Made by a program: the position numbers and the translations under genes. Source: Mucilaginibacter rivuli (lineage in GTDB: Bacteria > Bacteroidota > Bacteroidia > Sphingobacteriales > Sphingobacteriaceae). Taken from it: 64,000 nt of DNA. The notes under the pieces are model-generated. The model was not told where the DNA came from. It saw nothing but the letters and a program-made list of their open reading frames with translations, and made no database searches. This document shows positions 25,152-34,485 of this stretch, piece after piece (position 1 is the stretch's first letter; the number at the start of each line of letters is the position of its first letter). The stretch spans positions 281,480 to 345,479 of the forward strand of contig NZ_JAHXPQ010000006.1 of NCBI RefSeq assembly GCF_019391655.1, in the 5' to 3' direction.

Positions 25152-25927
25152 AGGCACTAAAAATAAGCGAGGCTATGAGCGATTCCCCTCTTGAGAGGGG
25201 TGGAGGGGTGTGTCTTTTCGAAGGCCCGTTCAATAACACACCCCTGCCATCACGCAAGGCTTTTGCACCCCCTCTCAAGAGGGGATTTTTGAAAGGAGTA
25301 ATAATTTTTTTAATCCTTGGAGCATCGGCCTGTAAGCAAAAAGAGCAGCAGGTTACTACACTCCCCTATTTTAATACGCCCGATTTTACACCTACCTGGC
25401 CCGCCAAAAATACCAGCGAGTTTGAACAGCTCCATGTAATACCATTATTCAGTTTCACTGATCAGTCCGGCGAAACTGTGAACAATCAAACGGTAAAAAA
25501 TAAAATTTACGTGGCCGACTTTTTCTTTACCCGCTGCGGTAGCATTTGCCCTAAAATGACTGATAACATGGCCACGGTAGCCAAGGCGTTTATGAAAGAC
25601 AGCAATGTGGCTATATTATCACACTCAGTAACCCCCCAACTGGATAATGTTGACGTATTAAAAAAATACGCCGCCGATAAGAACATCACAAACCCAAACT
25701 GGCATTTACTTACCGGCGACAAACAGCAGATATATACCATTGCCCGCCGCGGTTATTTTGCCGATGAAGAAATAGGTTATACAAAAGACATCACCCAGTT
25801 TTTGCATACCGAAAACTTTATTTTGGTTGATCGTAAGTGTCATATTCGTGGGGTATATAACGGCACACTGCCTTTCGAAGTAGAAAACCTCATTAAACAC
25901 ATTAAACTGCTTGAGCAGGAGATATAG
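25148..25927 (+). CDS. SCO1/SenC-family copper/thiol protein with an in-frame palindromic insert in its leader
   Basis: A 259-residue thioredoxin-fold lipoprotein. The copper/thiol motif is TRCGSICPKM (Cys130, Cys134, CxxxC), with the conserved His in QFLHTENFILVD (~220). SCO1 proteins deliver copper to cytochrome oxidase CuA or act as thiol reductases in the periplasm. The lipobox Cys is residue 62 (FLKGVIIFLILGASAC), leaving an abnormally long leader. Residues 13-46 are the translation of a ~102-bp palindromic element (SPLERGGG ... APPLKRG); without it the signal would be ~27 residues. Start ATG at 25148 overlaps the previous stop (ATGA). A TTG start just before the hydrophobic segment (about 25289) is an alternative. 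Confidence 0.85.
   Translation: MKALKISEAMSDSPLERGGGVCLFEGPFNNTPLPSRKAFAPPLKRGFLKGVIIFLILGASACKQKEQQVTTLPYFNTPDFTPTWPAKNTSEFEQLHVIPLFSFTDQSGETVNNQTVKNKIYVADFFFTRCGSICPKMTDNMATVAKAFMKDSNVAILSHSVTPQLDNVDVLKKYAADKNITNPNWHLLTGDKQQIYTIARRGYFADEEIGYTKDITQFLHTENFILVDRKCHIRGVYNGTLPFEVENLIKHIKLLEQEI
25184..25285. repeat. Palindromic element inside the SCO1 leader
   Basis: Terminal arms TCCCCTCTTGAGAGGGG (25184-25200) and CCCCTCTCAAGAGGGGA (25269-25285) are perfectly complementary over 17 bp and each is itself palindromic. Inner arms AGGGGTGTG (25204-25212) and CACACCCCT (25237-25245) add a second stem. The length of 102 bp equals 34 codons, so it keeps the reading frame. Its left edge GCGATTCCC is shared with the interior of the element at 4796. 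Exact boundaries cannot be fixed without comparison. Confidence 0.8.
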
Positions 25928-25963
25928 TTTTTATTTCGGGCTTATTATGCTAATTTCAAACCA

Positions 25964-26662
25964 ATGAAATGGCGCAATACATACATCAGCGATTTTATAG
26001 CCCTGATATTCCCGGAGCTTTGCCAGGCCTGTAACCAAAACCTGGTGCAAGGCGAAAAGTTGATATGTACTGCCTGCACCTATGACCTGCCTTATACCAA
26101 TTTTCATTTACACAAAGAAAACGTAGTTGCGCGCCAGTTTTGGGGCCGTATTGATGTAAGTATGGTTTATGTATTGCTTTATTTTTCCAAAGGTGGTAAA
26201 GTACAAAACTTAATGCACCGCTTTAAATACAGGAACGCGCCGTTAATTGGCAATAAATTAGGCAGTATTGCGGGGGCGCAGTTATTACAGCGTAAACCTG
26301 CAGACCATATTGATATGATCGTGCCCGTACCGCTTCATCCAAAAAAATTAAGATCGAGGGGCTATAATCAAAGCGCCCAGTTTGCGCAAGGTTTGTCAGG
26401 GCCAATGAATATCCCGGTTGATATGGATAACCTTGTCAGGGTGAAACATACTGATACCCAAACTAAAAAGTCGAGGTTTTCGCGCTATGAGAATATGCAG
26501 GAAGTATTTACAATACGTTATCCCGAAAAGTTTAAGGGTAAACATATTTTACTGGTTGACGATATTATTACAACCGGCTCAACGTTGGAAGCCTGCGGAA
26601 TTGAATTATTAAAAATAGAAGGAGTTAAAGTAAGCCTGGCTGCTATTGCCTACGCCGAGTAG
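25964..26662 (+). CDS. ComF-family phosphoribosyltransferase-like protein
   Basis: A 232-residue protein with an N-terminal zinc ribbon (Cys20, Cys23, Cys35, Cys38: CQAC and CTAC) and a C-terminal PRTase fold. The PRPP-binding loop is HILLVDDIITTGSTLEACG (~195-213), preceded by MIVPVPLHPKKLRSRGYNQSA and the conserved KHTDTQTKKSRFSRYENMQE. ComF homologues are needed for DNA uptake in competent bacteria or named after that; the reaction is unknown. It follows the SCO1 gene by 36 bp and may be transcribed separately. Its stop lies three bases from that of the histidine kinase on the other strand. Confidence 0.93.
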   Translation: MKWRNTYISDFIALIFPELCQACNQNLVQGEKLICTACTYDLPYTNFHLHKENVVARQFWGRIDVSMVYVLLYFSKGGKVQNLMHRFKYRNAPLIGNKLGSIAGAQLLQRKPADHIDMIVPVPLHPKKLRSRGYNQSAQFAQGLSGPMNIPVDMDNLVRVKHTDTQTKKSRFSRYENMQEVFTIRYPEKFKGKHILLVDDIITTGSTLEACGIELLKIEGVKVSLAAIAYAE

Positions 26663-26665
26663 TTA

Positions 26666-29053
26666 CTATTTAGAGAATTGACTGATCTTATCATACAGCA
26701 CTTTTGGATCAAAAGGCTTTAATATATAATCGTTCATACCCGAATCGCCGATCATGTCCATTTGATTGGTAAGCATTGATGCCGTAAGCGCGATGATGTG
26801 TAATTGCTGAAAATAAGGCTCCTTAATGCTGCGGATGTATTTTGCCGCATCCAAACCGTCCATTTCGGGCATGTGTATGTCCATCAAAACCAGGTCGTAA
26901 TTGCGGTTAAGTTCAATTTTATCAACAGCTTGTTTACCGTTAACAGCAAAATCGGCATTGATGCCCCATTTTTTTAATACCTTATCAATAAGCATGCGGT
27001 TGATCTGATTATCATCAGCAACCAATACATTTAGTTTAAGGCCTATTTCCACGGTAGTTGTATTTTGTTTTATTGGTGTAAAGTTACTCTTATTAAACGT
27101 TATTGCGAACCAAAATTTTGACCCTTGTCCATAAACGCTTTCAACGATTATCCGCGAGTCGTGCAATTCAACCAAACGCTTGGTAATTGCCAAACCCAGA
27201 CCGGTACCGCCATACAAGCGTGTAATACTTTCATCGGCTTGTTTAAACGATTCAAAAATATTGTTGATCTGGTCGGCTTTGATACCTATACCTGTATCAG
27301 CAACCTCAAAACGAAGGCGGGCTTCGTTTTCACTTTCTTCAATAACTTTAACATCAATAGTTATCCCACCCTTTTCCGTAAATTTAACTGAATTGCCGAC
27401 AAGATTTAACAATATCTGGCAAATTCTTGTTTTATCGCCAATTATATATCCCGGCAGGTTGGCATCTATATCCGCTTTAATATATATGCCTTTATCGGCG
27501 GCTTTAAACTGCATGGAGTTTACCACACTGCTTACCATATGCCGCAGGTCGATATCTATCTTTTCCAGAATAATATTACCTGTTTCTATTTTGGTAAAAT
27601 CAAGCACATCGTTTATCAGCGTCATCAGGTTATCGGCCGAGAACTTAAGAATATCCAGGTTTTCTGTTTGCTCGGCATGATTGTCATCGCGCAATAAATG
27701 CGATACACCTATAACCGCGTTAAGCGGGGTGCGTATCTCATGGCTCATTACCGACATGAACATATCTTTAGCCCTGTTTAACTGTAAAGCTTCTTCTTTT
27801 GCCGCTATCAGTTCTATTTCGGCTTTCTTTTTGGCAGTTACATCAATAATGATCTCAACGTATTTATCAACCTCGCCCGCGGCATCCAGGATAATGGAAT
27901 TGATTATCGATATCCACAGCGGCAAGCCGTCCTTACGGTATACTAACAGATCAACCTCGAAAGATTTTTTGCTTTTTGACAGTTCGCGGGCTTTTTCAAT
28001 AATAGCAATATCCGTTAGCTCCCCCATCAGCACATCTCCAAGTACTTTATCACTTACATCGGCAAGCCCGTAACCCGTTATTTTTTCGAAGGCATTATTG
28101 ATCCATATTACCTGGTTATCGGCACTGCTTATTACCACACCGTTGTTCACCTTGCTCGCTACAAGCGATAGCAATTCAAGTTCGGCCAGTATCTTTTTTT
28201 GAGGGGTAATATCGCGCCCGCTGGCATACCAGCTTTCATCTTTTGCAATAACCGACCAACTGATCCACTTTATTTCGCCGCTGCGGCTAATTACACGGAG
28301 TTCCAGGTCAAAAGCTTTTTGTTTGCTCCTTAAGCCATCCTCAAGCATACTGATCATTTTTTCAGCATCTCCTCTCGGGAAAAAATGCCAAATGGGCAGG
28401 CCAATGGCGTCATCGGGCTTGTATCCGAGCACCGTTTGTACCGATTGGTTGATGATCCGTATTTTACCCTCCCTATCCATAATACAATGTACTTCGGGCG
28501 AGTTATTGAACAGGTTAAAAAACTCGTTATGTATTTTTACGCTTTCTTCCAGTTGCCGTTTTTGGCGGCGTAAAGTAATGTGCGATACCACCTCGCGCGC
28601 CAATGTAGTTAAGGCATCCCGCTGTTCGGGGTTAAGGTTTCGCGGAACGGTATCTACCACGCATATAGTGCCCACCCTATAGCCTTCGTTATCAATTATA
28701 GGGGCGCCTGCATAAAATTTAACCCAGCCGTCGGTAACGGCCGGGTTATCGGCAAATAGTTCATTCTTTGTAGCATCGGGCACCTCGAGCAAATCATCGC
28801 TCATAATGGTATAGCGGCAAAATGTTTTTGAGCGCGCTATATCACTATTAGGCAGGCCGATATTTGATTTGTACCATTGCCTGTCGGCATTGATAAAAGT
28901 TACCAGCGAAATTGGTGCCTGGCAAATGTAAGCCGCCAAGCGATTAATAGCATCGTAGTCCTCCTCGGGGAGGGTATCCATTATATCATAAGACATGAGC
29001 GCACGTACACGCTCATCATCATTATCAGGTACTGGATTACGATCAATTATCAT
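26666..29053 (-). CDS. Hybrid sensor histidine kinase (GAF-PAS-PAS-HisKA-HATPase-REC)
   Basis: A 795-residue cytoplasmic multidomain kinase with no membrane helix. In order: GAF (~25-165), PAS (~180-295, FNNSPEVHCIMDREGKIRII), PAS (~300-420, VVISSADNQVIWINNAFEKI), HisKA with the phosphoacceptor in FMSVMSHEIRTPLNAVIG (~438), HATPase_c (N box LLNLVGNSVKFTEKGG, G boxes VADTGIGIKADQ and YGGTGLGLAI), and a receiver (~675-795; Asp in LVLMDIHMPEMDG, Lys in LKPFDP). The soluble GAF-PAS input suggests an intracellular redox or small-ligand signal. It begins 12 bp after the glyA stop, so it is probably transcribed with glyA. No DNA-binding output is adjacent. Confidence 0.95.
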   Translation of the reverse strand: MIIDRNPVPDNDDERVRALMSYDIMDTLPEEDYDAINRLAAYICQAPISLVTFINADRQWYKSNIGLPNSDIARSKTFCRYTIMSDDLLEVPDATKNELFADNPAVTDGWVKFYAGAPIIDNEGYRVGTICVVDTVPRNLNPEQRDALTTLAREVVSHITLRRQKRQLEESVKIHNEFFNLFNNSPEVHCIMDREGKIRIINQSVQTVLGYKPDDAIGLPIWHFFPRGDAEKMISMLEDGLRSKQKAFDLELRVISRSGEIKWISWSVIAKDESWYASGRDITPQKKILAELELLSLVASKVNNGVVISSADNQVIWINNAFEKITGYGLADVSDKVLGDVLMGELTDIAIIEKARELSKSKKSFEVDLLVYRKDGLPLWISIINSIILDAAGEVDKYVEIIIDVTAKKKAEIELIAAKEEALQLNRAKDMFMSVMSHEIRTPLNAVIGVSHLLRDDNHAEQTENLDILKFSADNLMTLINDVLDFTKIETGNIILEKIDIDLRHMVSSVVNSMQFKAADKGIYIKADIDANLPGYIIGDKTRICQILLNLVGNSVKFTEKGGITIDVKVIEESENEARLRFEVADTGIGIKADQINNIFESFKQADESITRLYGGTGLGLAITKRLVELHDSRIIVESVYGQGSKFWFAITFNKSNFTPIKQNTTTVEIGLKLNVLVADDNQINRMLIDKVLKKWGINADFAVNGKQAVDKIELNRNYDLVLMDIHMPEMDGLDAAKYIRSIKEPYFQQLHIIALTASMLTNQMDMIGDSGMNDYILKPFDPKVLYDKISQFSK

Positions 29054-29065
29054 TTCATCAGCAAA

Positions 29066-30337
29066 TTACTTATATAGTGGGAATTTTTCCACTAATTCAT
29101 TCACTTTTTTACGAACTTTTTTAAGATTAGATTCACTTTGAGGATCTTTAATTACAGCGTCTATCAACTCTACAATTTTTTCCATCTGTTTTTCTTTCAA
29201 ACCACGGGTGGTAATAGCCGCTGTTCCTACCCTGATACCCGATGTTACAAACGGCGACTTATCATCATAAGGCACCATGTTTTTGTTTACGGTAATATCG
29301 GCAGCAACCAAAGCATTCTCGGCATCTTTACCGGTAATGTTTTTATTGCGCAGGTCGAGCAATATCAAATGGTTATCTGTTCCACCCGAAACGATCTCGT
29401 AGCCTAATTTAGTAAAGGCATCGGCCATTGCGCTGGCATTCTTTTTAACCTGGGCAATGTACTTCATGTACTCGTCGCTCAAAGCTTCGCCAAAGGCAAC
29501 TGCTTTTGCAGCGATGATATGCTCTAAGGGGCCACCCTGTGTTCCGGGGAATACGGCAGAATCCAATATCGCCGACATCATTCTTACTTCGCCTTTCGGA
29601 GTTTTTAAACCCCATGGGTTCTCAAAATCTTTACCCAGCATGATCATGCCACCACGCGGGCCGCGCAGGGTTTTATGTGTAGTAGTAGTAACAATATGGC
29701 AATGTGGCAGCGGATCGGTCAATAAACCACGGGCAATTAAACCTGCCGGGTGCGATATGTCGGCCAATACCAAGGCGCCAATTTTATCGGCTACTTTACG
29801 GATAAAGGCATAATCCCAATCGCGCGAGTATGCTGATGCACCGCAGATGATCATCTTTGGTTTTTCGGCAAGGGCTACTTTTTCTAATTGTTTATAATCA
29901 ATAAGGCCTGTTTCTTTTTTCACACCATAAAAGAATGGCTGGTAAACCTTACCCGAAAAATTAACGGGCGAACCATGTGTTAAGTGGCCACCATGCGAAA
30001 GATCAAAACCTAAAATTTTATCGCCGGGTTGTAAACAAGCCAAAAATACAGCTGCATTTGCCTGCGCGCCCGAGTGTGGCTGAACGTTAACCCATTCGGC
30101 ATTAAACAATTGTTTTGCACGCTCAATAGCAATGGTTTCTATCTCATCAACTATTTGGCAACCACCATAATAACGCTTGCCCGGTAAACCTTCGGCGTAT
30201 TTGTTGGTAGCTACAGAGCCTGCGGCTTCCATTACCTGTTTGCTAACAAAGTTTTCTGATGCGATAAGCTCCAATCCTGTTTCCTGGCGCTCTAACTCTT
30301 CTTCAAGTAAATTAAAAATTAGTTTGTCTCTTTTCAT
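29066..30337 (-). CDS. glyA: Serine hydroxymethyltransferase
   Basis: A 423-residue PLP enzyme converting serine and tetrahydrofolate to glycine and methylene-THF. Family features: [19 protein letters not shown] near the N-terminus, [31 protein letters not shown], the PLP-Lys in [18 protein letters not shown] (~225), and [16 protein letters not shown] near the end. ATG at 30337 (MKRDKLIFN) is chosen: it lies 17 nt after an exact TAnnTTTG box at 30355, which a longer start at 30367 would include. The hybrid histidine kinase follows with a 12-bp gap. Confidence 0.97.
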   Translation of the reverse strand: MKRDKLIFNLLEEELERQETGLELIASENFVSKQVMEAAGSVATNKYAEGLPGKRYYGGCQIVDEIETIAIERAKQLFNAEWVNVQPHSGAQANAAVFLACLQPGDKILGFDLSHGGHLTHGSPVNFSGKVYQPFFYGVKKETGLIDYKQLEKVALAEKPKMIICGASAYSRDWDYAFIRKVADKIGALVLADISHPAGLIARGLLTDPLPHCHIVTTTTHKTLRGPRGGMIMLGKDFENPWGLKTPKGEVRMMSAILDSAVFPGTQGGPLEHIIAAKAVAFGEALSDEYMKYIAQVKKNASAMADAFTKLGYEIVSGGTDNHLILLDLRNKNITGKDAENALVAADITVNKNMVPYDDKSPFVTSGIRVGTAAITTRGLKEKQMEKIVELIDAVIKDPQSESNLKKVRKKVNELVEKFPLYK

Positions 30338-30354
30338 GGTTTTGAATAATGCCG

Positions 30355-30362
30355 CAAAGGTA
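30355..30362 (-). promoter_or_regulatory. -7 promoter element (TACCTTTG) for glyA
   Basis: Exact match on the minus strand, 17 nt before ATG at 30337 and after the scpA stop, giving glyA (and the kinase behind it) its own promoter. Confidence 0.6.
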
Positions 30363-30383
30363 GCCAAATTTTATTTGGTTACC

Positions 30384-31124
30384 TTAATTTTTAGCACTAA
30401 CCCAAAAATTGTTGTATCCGGTACCTATCTGTATATCTACCAGTTCCTGCTGCAGCATTTCCAACAAAGCCAGAAAATTATAAACGAAATGGACCTTGTT
30501 ATCAGAGTTTTTGGCCAGGCCCGAAAAATCTAACCTGCTGTTTATAGATAACAACTGCGCGATAGCCTTTTTTTGCAACTCGATGGTATACGGATATTGA
30601 ATAACGGTATGGGTAACTTCCTGGCTGCGGGTTTGATATTTGCCCATTACCCGGCTATATATCATCATCAGTTTATACAGGTCGAAGCTTTCCAACTCTT
30701 CTCCGGGAGCGGCAAGGCCTGCTACAGCCTCCATATCTACATGGATATTACCACGGCGCTCCTGCTTTAAACGCTCTTCTTCAAGGGGTTTCAACTCCTC
30801 GCAAATTTCTTTGTAGCGTTTATATTCTATCAGTTTTTGTATCAGGTCCTGCTTCGGGTCCAGTTGATTGCCATTTTCATCAAGTTCATAACGTGGCAAT
30901 AACAGGCGTGCCTTAATGCGCATCAACGTTGCGGCTACATAAATAAACTCGCTGGCCAGCTCCATGTTCAGGCTGTTCATGTGGTGGATATAATCCAGAA
31001 AATCATCTGTAATCCTCGAGATGGAAATTTCGTGAATATCCAACTCATCCCGCTCTATAAAAAATAGCAGCAGATCGAAAGGGCCTTCAAATTGGGGGAG
31101 TTTTATCTCGAAATGTTCTTCCAT
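30384..31124 (-). CDS. scpA: Segregation and condensation protein A
   Basis: A 246-residue kleisin that bridges SMC heads in chromosome condensation. The N-terminal kleisin segment FEIKLPQFEGPFDLLLFFIERDELDIHEI is diagnostic, followed by ITDDFLDYIHHMNSLNMELASEFIYVAATLMRIKARLLLP. The C-terminal winged-helix part (FVYNFLALLEMLQQELVDIQ) would contact the other SMC head. No scpB is seen next to it. An exact -7 box lies 10 nt upstream of the ATG. glyA follows on the same strand with its own promoter. Confidence 0.95.
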   Translation of the reverse strand: MEEHFEIKLPQFEGPFDLLLFFIERDELDIHEISISRITDDFLDYIHHMNSLNMELASEFIYVAATLMRIKARLLLPRYELDENGNQLDPKQDLIQKLIEYKRYKEICEELKPLEEERLKQERRGNIHVDMEAVAGLAAPGEELESFDLYKLMMIYSRVMGKYQTRSQEVTHTVIQYPYTIELQKKAIAQLLSINSRLDFSGLAKNSDNKVHFVYNFLALLEMLQQELVDIQIGTGYNNFWVSAKN

Positions 31125-31134
31125 TATGAATATT

Positions 31135-31142
31135 CAAAAATA
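31135..31142 (-). promoter_or_regulatory. -7 promoter element (TATTTTTG) for scpA
   Basis: Exact minus-strand TAnnTTTG match, ten bases before the scpA ATG; implies a very short leader. Confidence 0.5.
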
Positions 31143-31188
31143 GGGATTTTATATCCGGAATAAAATGAACTGTACTATTGAATGTTTT

Positions 31189-31196
31189 TACATTTG
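31189..31196 (+). promoter_or_regulatory. -7 promoter element (TACATTTG) for the MORN/TonB-C gene
   Basis: Exact match 22 nt before GTG at 31219. It lies downstream of the earliest possible ATG (31165), which therefore would not be in the mRNA. Confidence 0.5.
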
Positions 31197-31218
31197 CTGC
31201 ATCCTAACAAATACTATT

Positions 31219-32166
31219 GTGAAAAAATACATATTACTTATAACAATTGCGATCATTTACTGCACCTTATCCGTAAATGCACAGGTTAATAAAGCATTTC
31301 TTTTGGACGGGGCGCCCGTTGATTCTGCAAAAGCTGACTCATATATATTATATGCAAAAGTTGCAGATTCGGTGTGGCTGATGAAAATGTATGATCTGCA
31401 TGACAGCATTATGGTTATGGGGCATTTTTCTGATGAGAAATTAAGTATACCCGACGGTGGTTTTAAATATTACCATTACAGCAAGTTGAGTAAAACACAG
31501 AAACTAAATAAAACCAATGGAGTAAACTATTTGGTTACTATAGGCCGGTATGAAAAGGGCTTAAAAAGTGGGGTTTGGAAAGAATTATTTTCTAATGGGA
31601 ATGTAGCAGCATTAAACACATACTTAAATGACAAATTGAATGGGCCTTATAAAACATATAACTTTGACAATGGAGCCGTTGTTGTTGAAGGAAATTACAT
31701 ATCCGATAAAAGAGAAGGTGAGTGGTATGTTTTAGGGAGAAATGGAAATATTCTTGAGACAGATATTTACAAAGATGGTGTAGTGTTACGTAGAATTAAT
31801 AAACCATCAGCTTATAATCCCCCCGCCCCACCGCCGGAATTTTATTCTTATTTCAGTCGTGCTGTTTCAAAATATACTAACATCGATATTAACGAAACCG
31901 TATATATTGGAGTTACAGTGTCGGCCGAAGGAAAAATTACCGAGGCATTAATCAATGATAAAAGAAATTTAAATGCTGAGTTTATTGCTAAATTAAAAGA
32001 AATAGCTTTAAGCTCGCCCATGTGGACACCTGCGAATGATAGCGCATTGAAAAAAAACATTGAAGGGTTAGCGAGTATTATTGTAAAAATAAAGGCTGGC
32101 GAGGTAACGACAACCTTAATGGATTATCACGGTACAGATCATACTTTTTATGGCATACAACATTGA
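31219..32166 (+). CDS. Exported MORN/YwqK-repeat protein with TonB-C-like domain
   Basis: A 315-residue exported protein starting at GTG 31219 with signal peptide KKYILLITIAIIYCTLSVNAQ. The middle holds YwqK/MORN-type hairpins (RYEKGLKSGVWKELFSNGNV, LNGPYKTYNFDNGAVVVEG, REGEWYVLGRNGNILETDIY). After a Pro-rich joint (NPPAPPPEF) comes a TonB C-terminal-like domain: GVTVSAEGKITEALINDK and KLKEIALSSPMWTPA, whose final W-x-PA is typical. Proteins of this design are common in Bacteroidota and have no known function; they may contact outer-membrane partners. The region is slightly more AT-rich than its neighbours. The upstream in-frame ATG at 31165 precedes the promoter box and is rejected. Confidence 0.78.
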   Translation: MKKYILLITIAIIYCTLSVNAQVNKAFLLDGAPVDSAKADSYILYAKVADSVWLMKMYDLHDSIMVMGHFSDEKLSIPDGGFKYYHYSKLSKTQKLNKTNGVNYLVTIGRYEKGLKSGVWKELFSNGNVAALNTYLNDKLNGPYKTYNFDNGAVVVEGNYISDKREGEWYVLGRNGNILETDIYKDGVVLRRINKPSAYNPPAPPPEFYSYFSRAVSKYTNIDINETVYIGVTVSAEGKITEALINDKRNLNAEFIAKLKEIALSSPMWTPANDSALKKNIEGLASIIVKIKAGEVTTTLMDYHGTDHTFYGIQH

Positions 32167-32275
32167 TTGACAATTATCATTTAATTCACTTCCGAATAAA
32201 TTGACGCCAATTTATACTGTTTTTTTAAAACAAAATACCGTAATTTGTACCCTTAGTTTTACTGCATTACGATAG

Positions 32276-34204
32276 ATGAAAGTACCCGCGGGGCAATTGC
32301 TACAAAACATAACGTATCCATCTGATTTAAAATTACTTAAAGAAGAAGATCTTAAACAACTTAGCCAGGAATTACGCCAGTATATTATTGACGTGGTATC
32401 GGTTAACGGTGGCCATTTTGGCGCCAGTTTAGGTACGGTGGAGCTTACTGTTGCCCTGCACTATGTTTTAAATACCCCTTACGACCAGTTAGTTTGGGAC
32501 GTTGGCCACCAGGCTTACGGCCATAAAATACTCACCGGGCGCCGCGATCAATTTGATACCAACCGTTTACACGGCGGCATCAGCGGCTTCCCTAAACGTG
32601 CCGAAAGTGAATATGATACCTTTGGCGTAGGGCACTCCTCTACCTCAATTTCTGCCGCTTTAGGTATGGCCGTGGCATCGCAATACAAAGGCGAAACCGA
32701 CCGCCAGCACGTTGCTGTTATTGGCGATGGCGCCATGACGGGTGGTATGGCTTTTGAAGCGCTAAATCACGCGGGGATAGAAAAATCGAACCTGCTGGTT
32801 ATTCTGAATGACAACTGCATGTCGATTGACCCGAATGTTGGCGCATTGAAAGAATACCTTACCAGTATATCAACATCAAAACATTATAACCGTTTCCGGG
32901 ATGATATCGCCAAAGTATTGGCAAAAATATCATCAATAGGCCCCGATGCGTACAGCATTGTGCAAAAGCTTGAAAAAAGCATAAAGGGTACACTGCTTAA
33001 AAACAGTAACCTGTTCGAGTCGCTAAACTTCAGGTATTTTGGCCCTGTGGATGGGCACGATGTTGACAATCTGGTAAAAGTTCTGAAAGACCTGCGCGAT
33101 ATACCAGGCCCTAAGCTGTTGCATTGCATCACCGTAAAAGGAAAAGGTTACGCTTTAGCCGAAAAGGACCAAACCAAGTGGCACGCCCCGGGCTTGTTTG
33201 ACAAAATAACCGGCGAGATAAAAAAGACCGTTTACGAAAAACCCCAACCACCAAAATACCAGGATGTTTTTGGGCATACCATAATTGAGTTAGCCGAGCA
33301 AAACCCGAAGATAATGGGTATTACCCCGGCTATGCCAAGCGGCAGCTCCATGAATATGATGATGAAGGCTATGCCAACCCGAGCTTTTGACGTGGGTATT
33401 GCAGAGCAGCACGCCGTTACATTTTCGGCGGGATTAGCTACGCAGGGCTTATTGCCATTCTGTAATATTTACAGCAGTTTTATGCAACGCGCGTATGACC
33501 AGGTAATACATGACGTAGCCATACAAAACCTAAACGTTGTATTTTGCCTTGACCGTGCCGGTATTGCCGGTGCCGATGGCCCAACGCACCACGGCGCTTA
33601 CGATTTAGCATATATGCGCAGCATACCGAACATGACGGTATCTGCACCCATGAACGAAGAAGAGTTGCGTAACCTGATGTTTACAGCCCAGCAGGAAAAC
33701 ATGGGGCCTTTCAGCATACGTTACCCACGTGGCAACGGTGTTATGGTTGACTGGCAACGCCCAATGAAAGCCATCCCGGTAGGTAAAGGCCGCAAAGTTT
33801 GTGATGGCGAAGATGTTGCCATCCTATCCATAGGCACTATTGGTAACGAGGTATTAAAAGCTACGGCGCAGCTCATCCCGCAAGGATACCACCCTGCTCA
33901 TTATGATATGCGCTTTGCAAAGCCTTTAGATGAGGAATTGCTGCACGAAGTATTCTCAAAATTTGATAAAATAATTACGGTTGAAGATGGCTGCCTGCAA
34001 GGCGGCGTTGGCAGCGCGATAATAGAGTTTATGGCCGATAATTGTTATAATGCCCAGGTTATACGCATGGGTATCCCTGATAGCTTTGTAGAACACGGTG
34101 AGCAACCTGAACTTTGGGCCGAGTGTGGCTACGATGCCGCCTCAATTGCCGAAAAGGTGAAAGACATTGCAGTAAAACGCATGACACGTACCATTGCATC
34201 ATAA
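32276..34204 (+). CDS. dxs: 1-deoxy-D-xylulose-5-phosphate synthase
   Basis: A 642-residue TPP enzyme, the first step of the MEP isoprenoid pathway (pyruvate plus glyceraldehyde-3-phosphate). Visible family marks: GHFGASLGTVELTVALHYV, WDVGHQAYGHKILTGRRD, the TPP motif VIGDGAMTGGMAFEALN with NDNCMSIDPNVG, and the transketolase pyrimidine domain FDVGIAEQHAVTFSAGLA and DRAGIAGADGPTHHGAYD. The C-terminal domain (ITVEDGCLQGGVGSAI) is complete, so length is normal. It is monocistronic; a ~280-bp unexplained stretch lies between its stop and the next terminator. Confidence 0.97.
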   Translation: MKVPAGQLLQNITYPSDLKLLKEEDLKQLSQELRQYIIDVVSVNGGHFGASLGTVELTVALHYVLNTPYDQLVWDVGHQAYGHKILTGRRDQFDTNRLHGGISGFPKRAESEYDTFGVGHSSTSISAALGMAVASQYKGETDRQHVAVIGDGAMTGGMAFEALNHAGIEKSNLLVILNDNCMSIDPNVGALKEYLTSISTSKHYNRFRDDIAKVLAKISSIGPDAYSIVQKLEKSIKGTLLKNSNLFESLNFRYFGPVDGHDVDNLVKVLKDLRDIPGPKLLHCITVKGKGYALAEKDQTKWHAPGLFDKITGEIKKTVYEKPQPPKYQDVFGHTIIELAEQNPKIMGITPAMPSGSSMNMMMKAMPTRAFDVGIAEQHAVTFSAGLATQGLLPFCNIYSSFMQRAYDQVIHDVAIQNLNVVFCLDRAGIAGADGPTHHGAYDLAYMRSIPNMTVSAPMNEEELRNLMFTAQQENMGPFSIRYPRGNGVMVDWQRPMKAIPVGKGRKVCDGEDVAILSIGTIGNEVLKATAQLIPQGYHPAHYDMRFAKPLDEELLHEVFSKFDKIITVEDGCLQGGVGSAIIEFMADNCYNAQVIRMGIPDSFVEHGEQPELWAECGYDAASIAEKVKDIAVKRMTRTIAS

Positions 34205-34485
34205 AATTGACTGCGCATATTCCTGCCCTATATCATAGTAGTGCAGGAATTTCATAAGCCCTTGTTTCCTAAAACATTAAAAGGGCAATAAAAATTTAAT
34301 TGTTAAAAAGTGTTAAAACTTGTAACTATCCGCATAGTTGCTGCGTCTTATATTCAGAAAAGCAATCGGCCAAATCTGATAATGATTTGTTAACAGCTTT
34401 TTTATACGGGGTAAGATATCTTCGCAGAAGTTAATTATCCAATCAAAACAGAAGTATTTCGTTCTTTATAAGGTCAGTTAATAAT
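34205..34485. other. Gene-free stretch between dxs and nnr
   Basis: No plausible open frame. It contains TATCTTCG at 34417-34424 (seven of eight matches to the -7 consensus) pointing toward the terminator at 34486, so a short transcript of roughly 90 nt is conceivable; otherwise it is a long 3' region of dxs. Confidence 0.35.
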
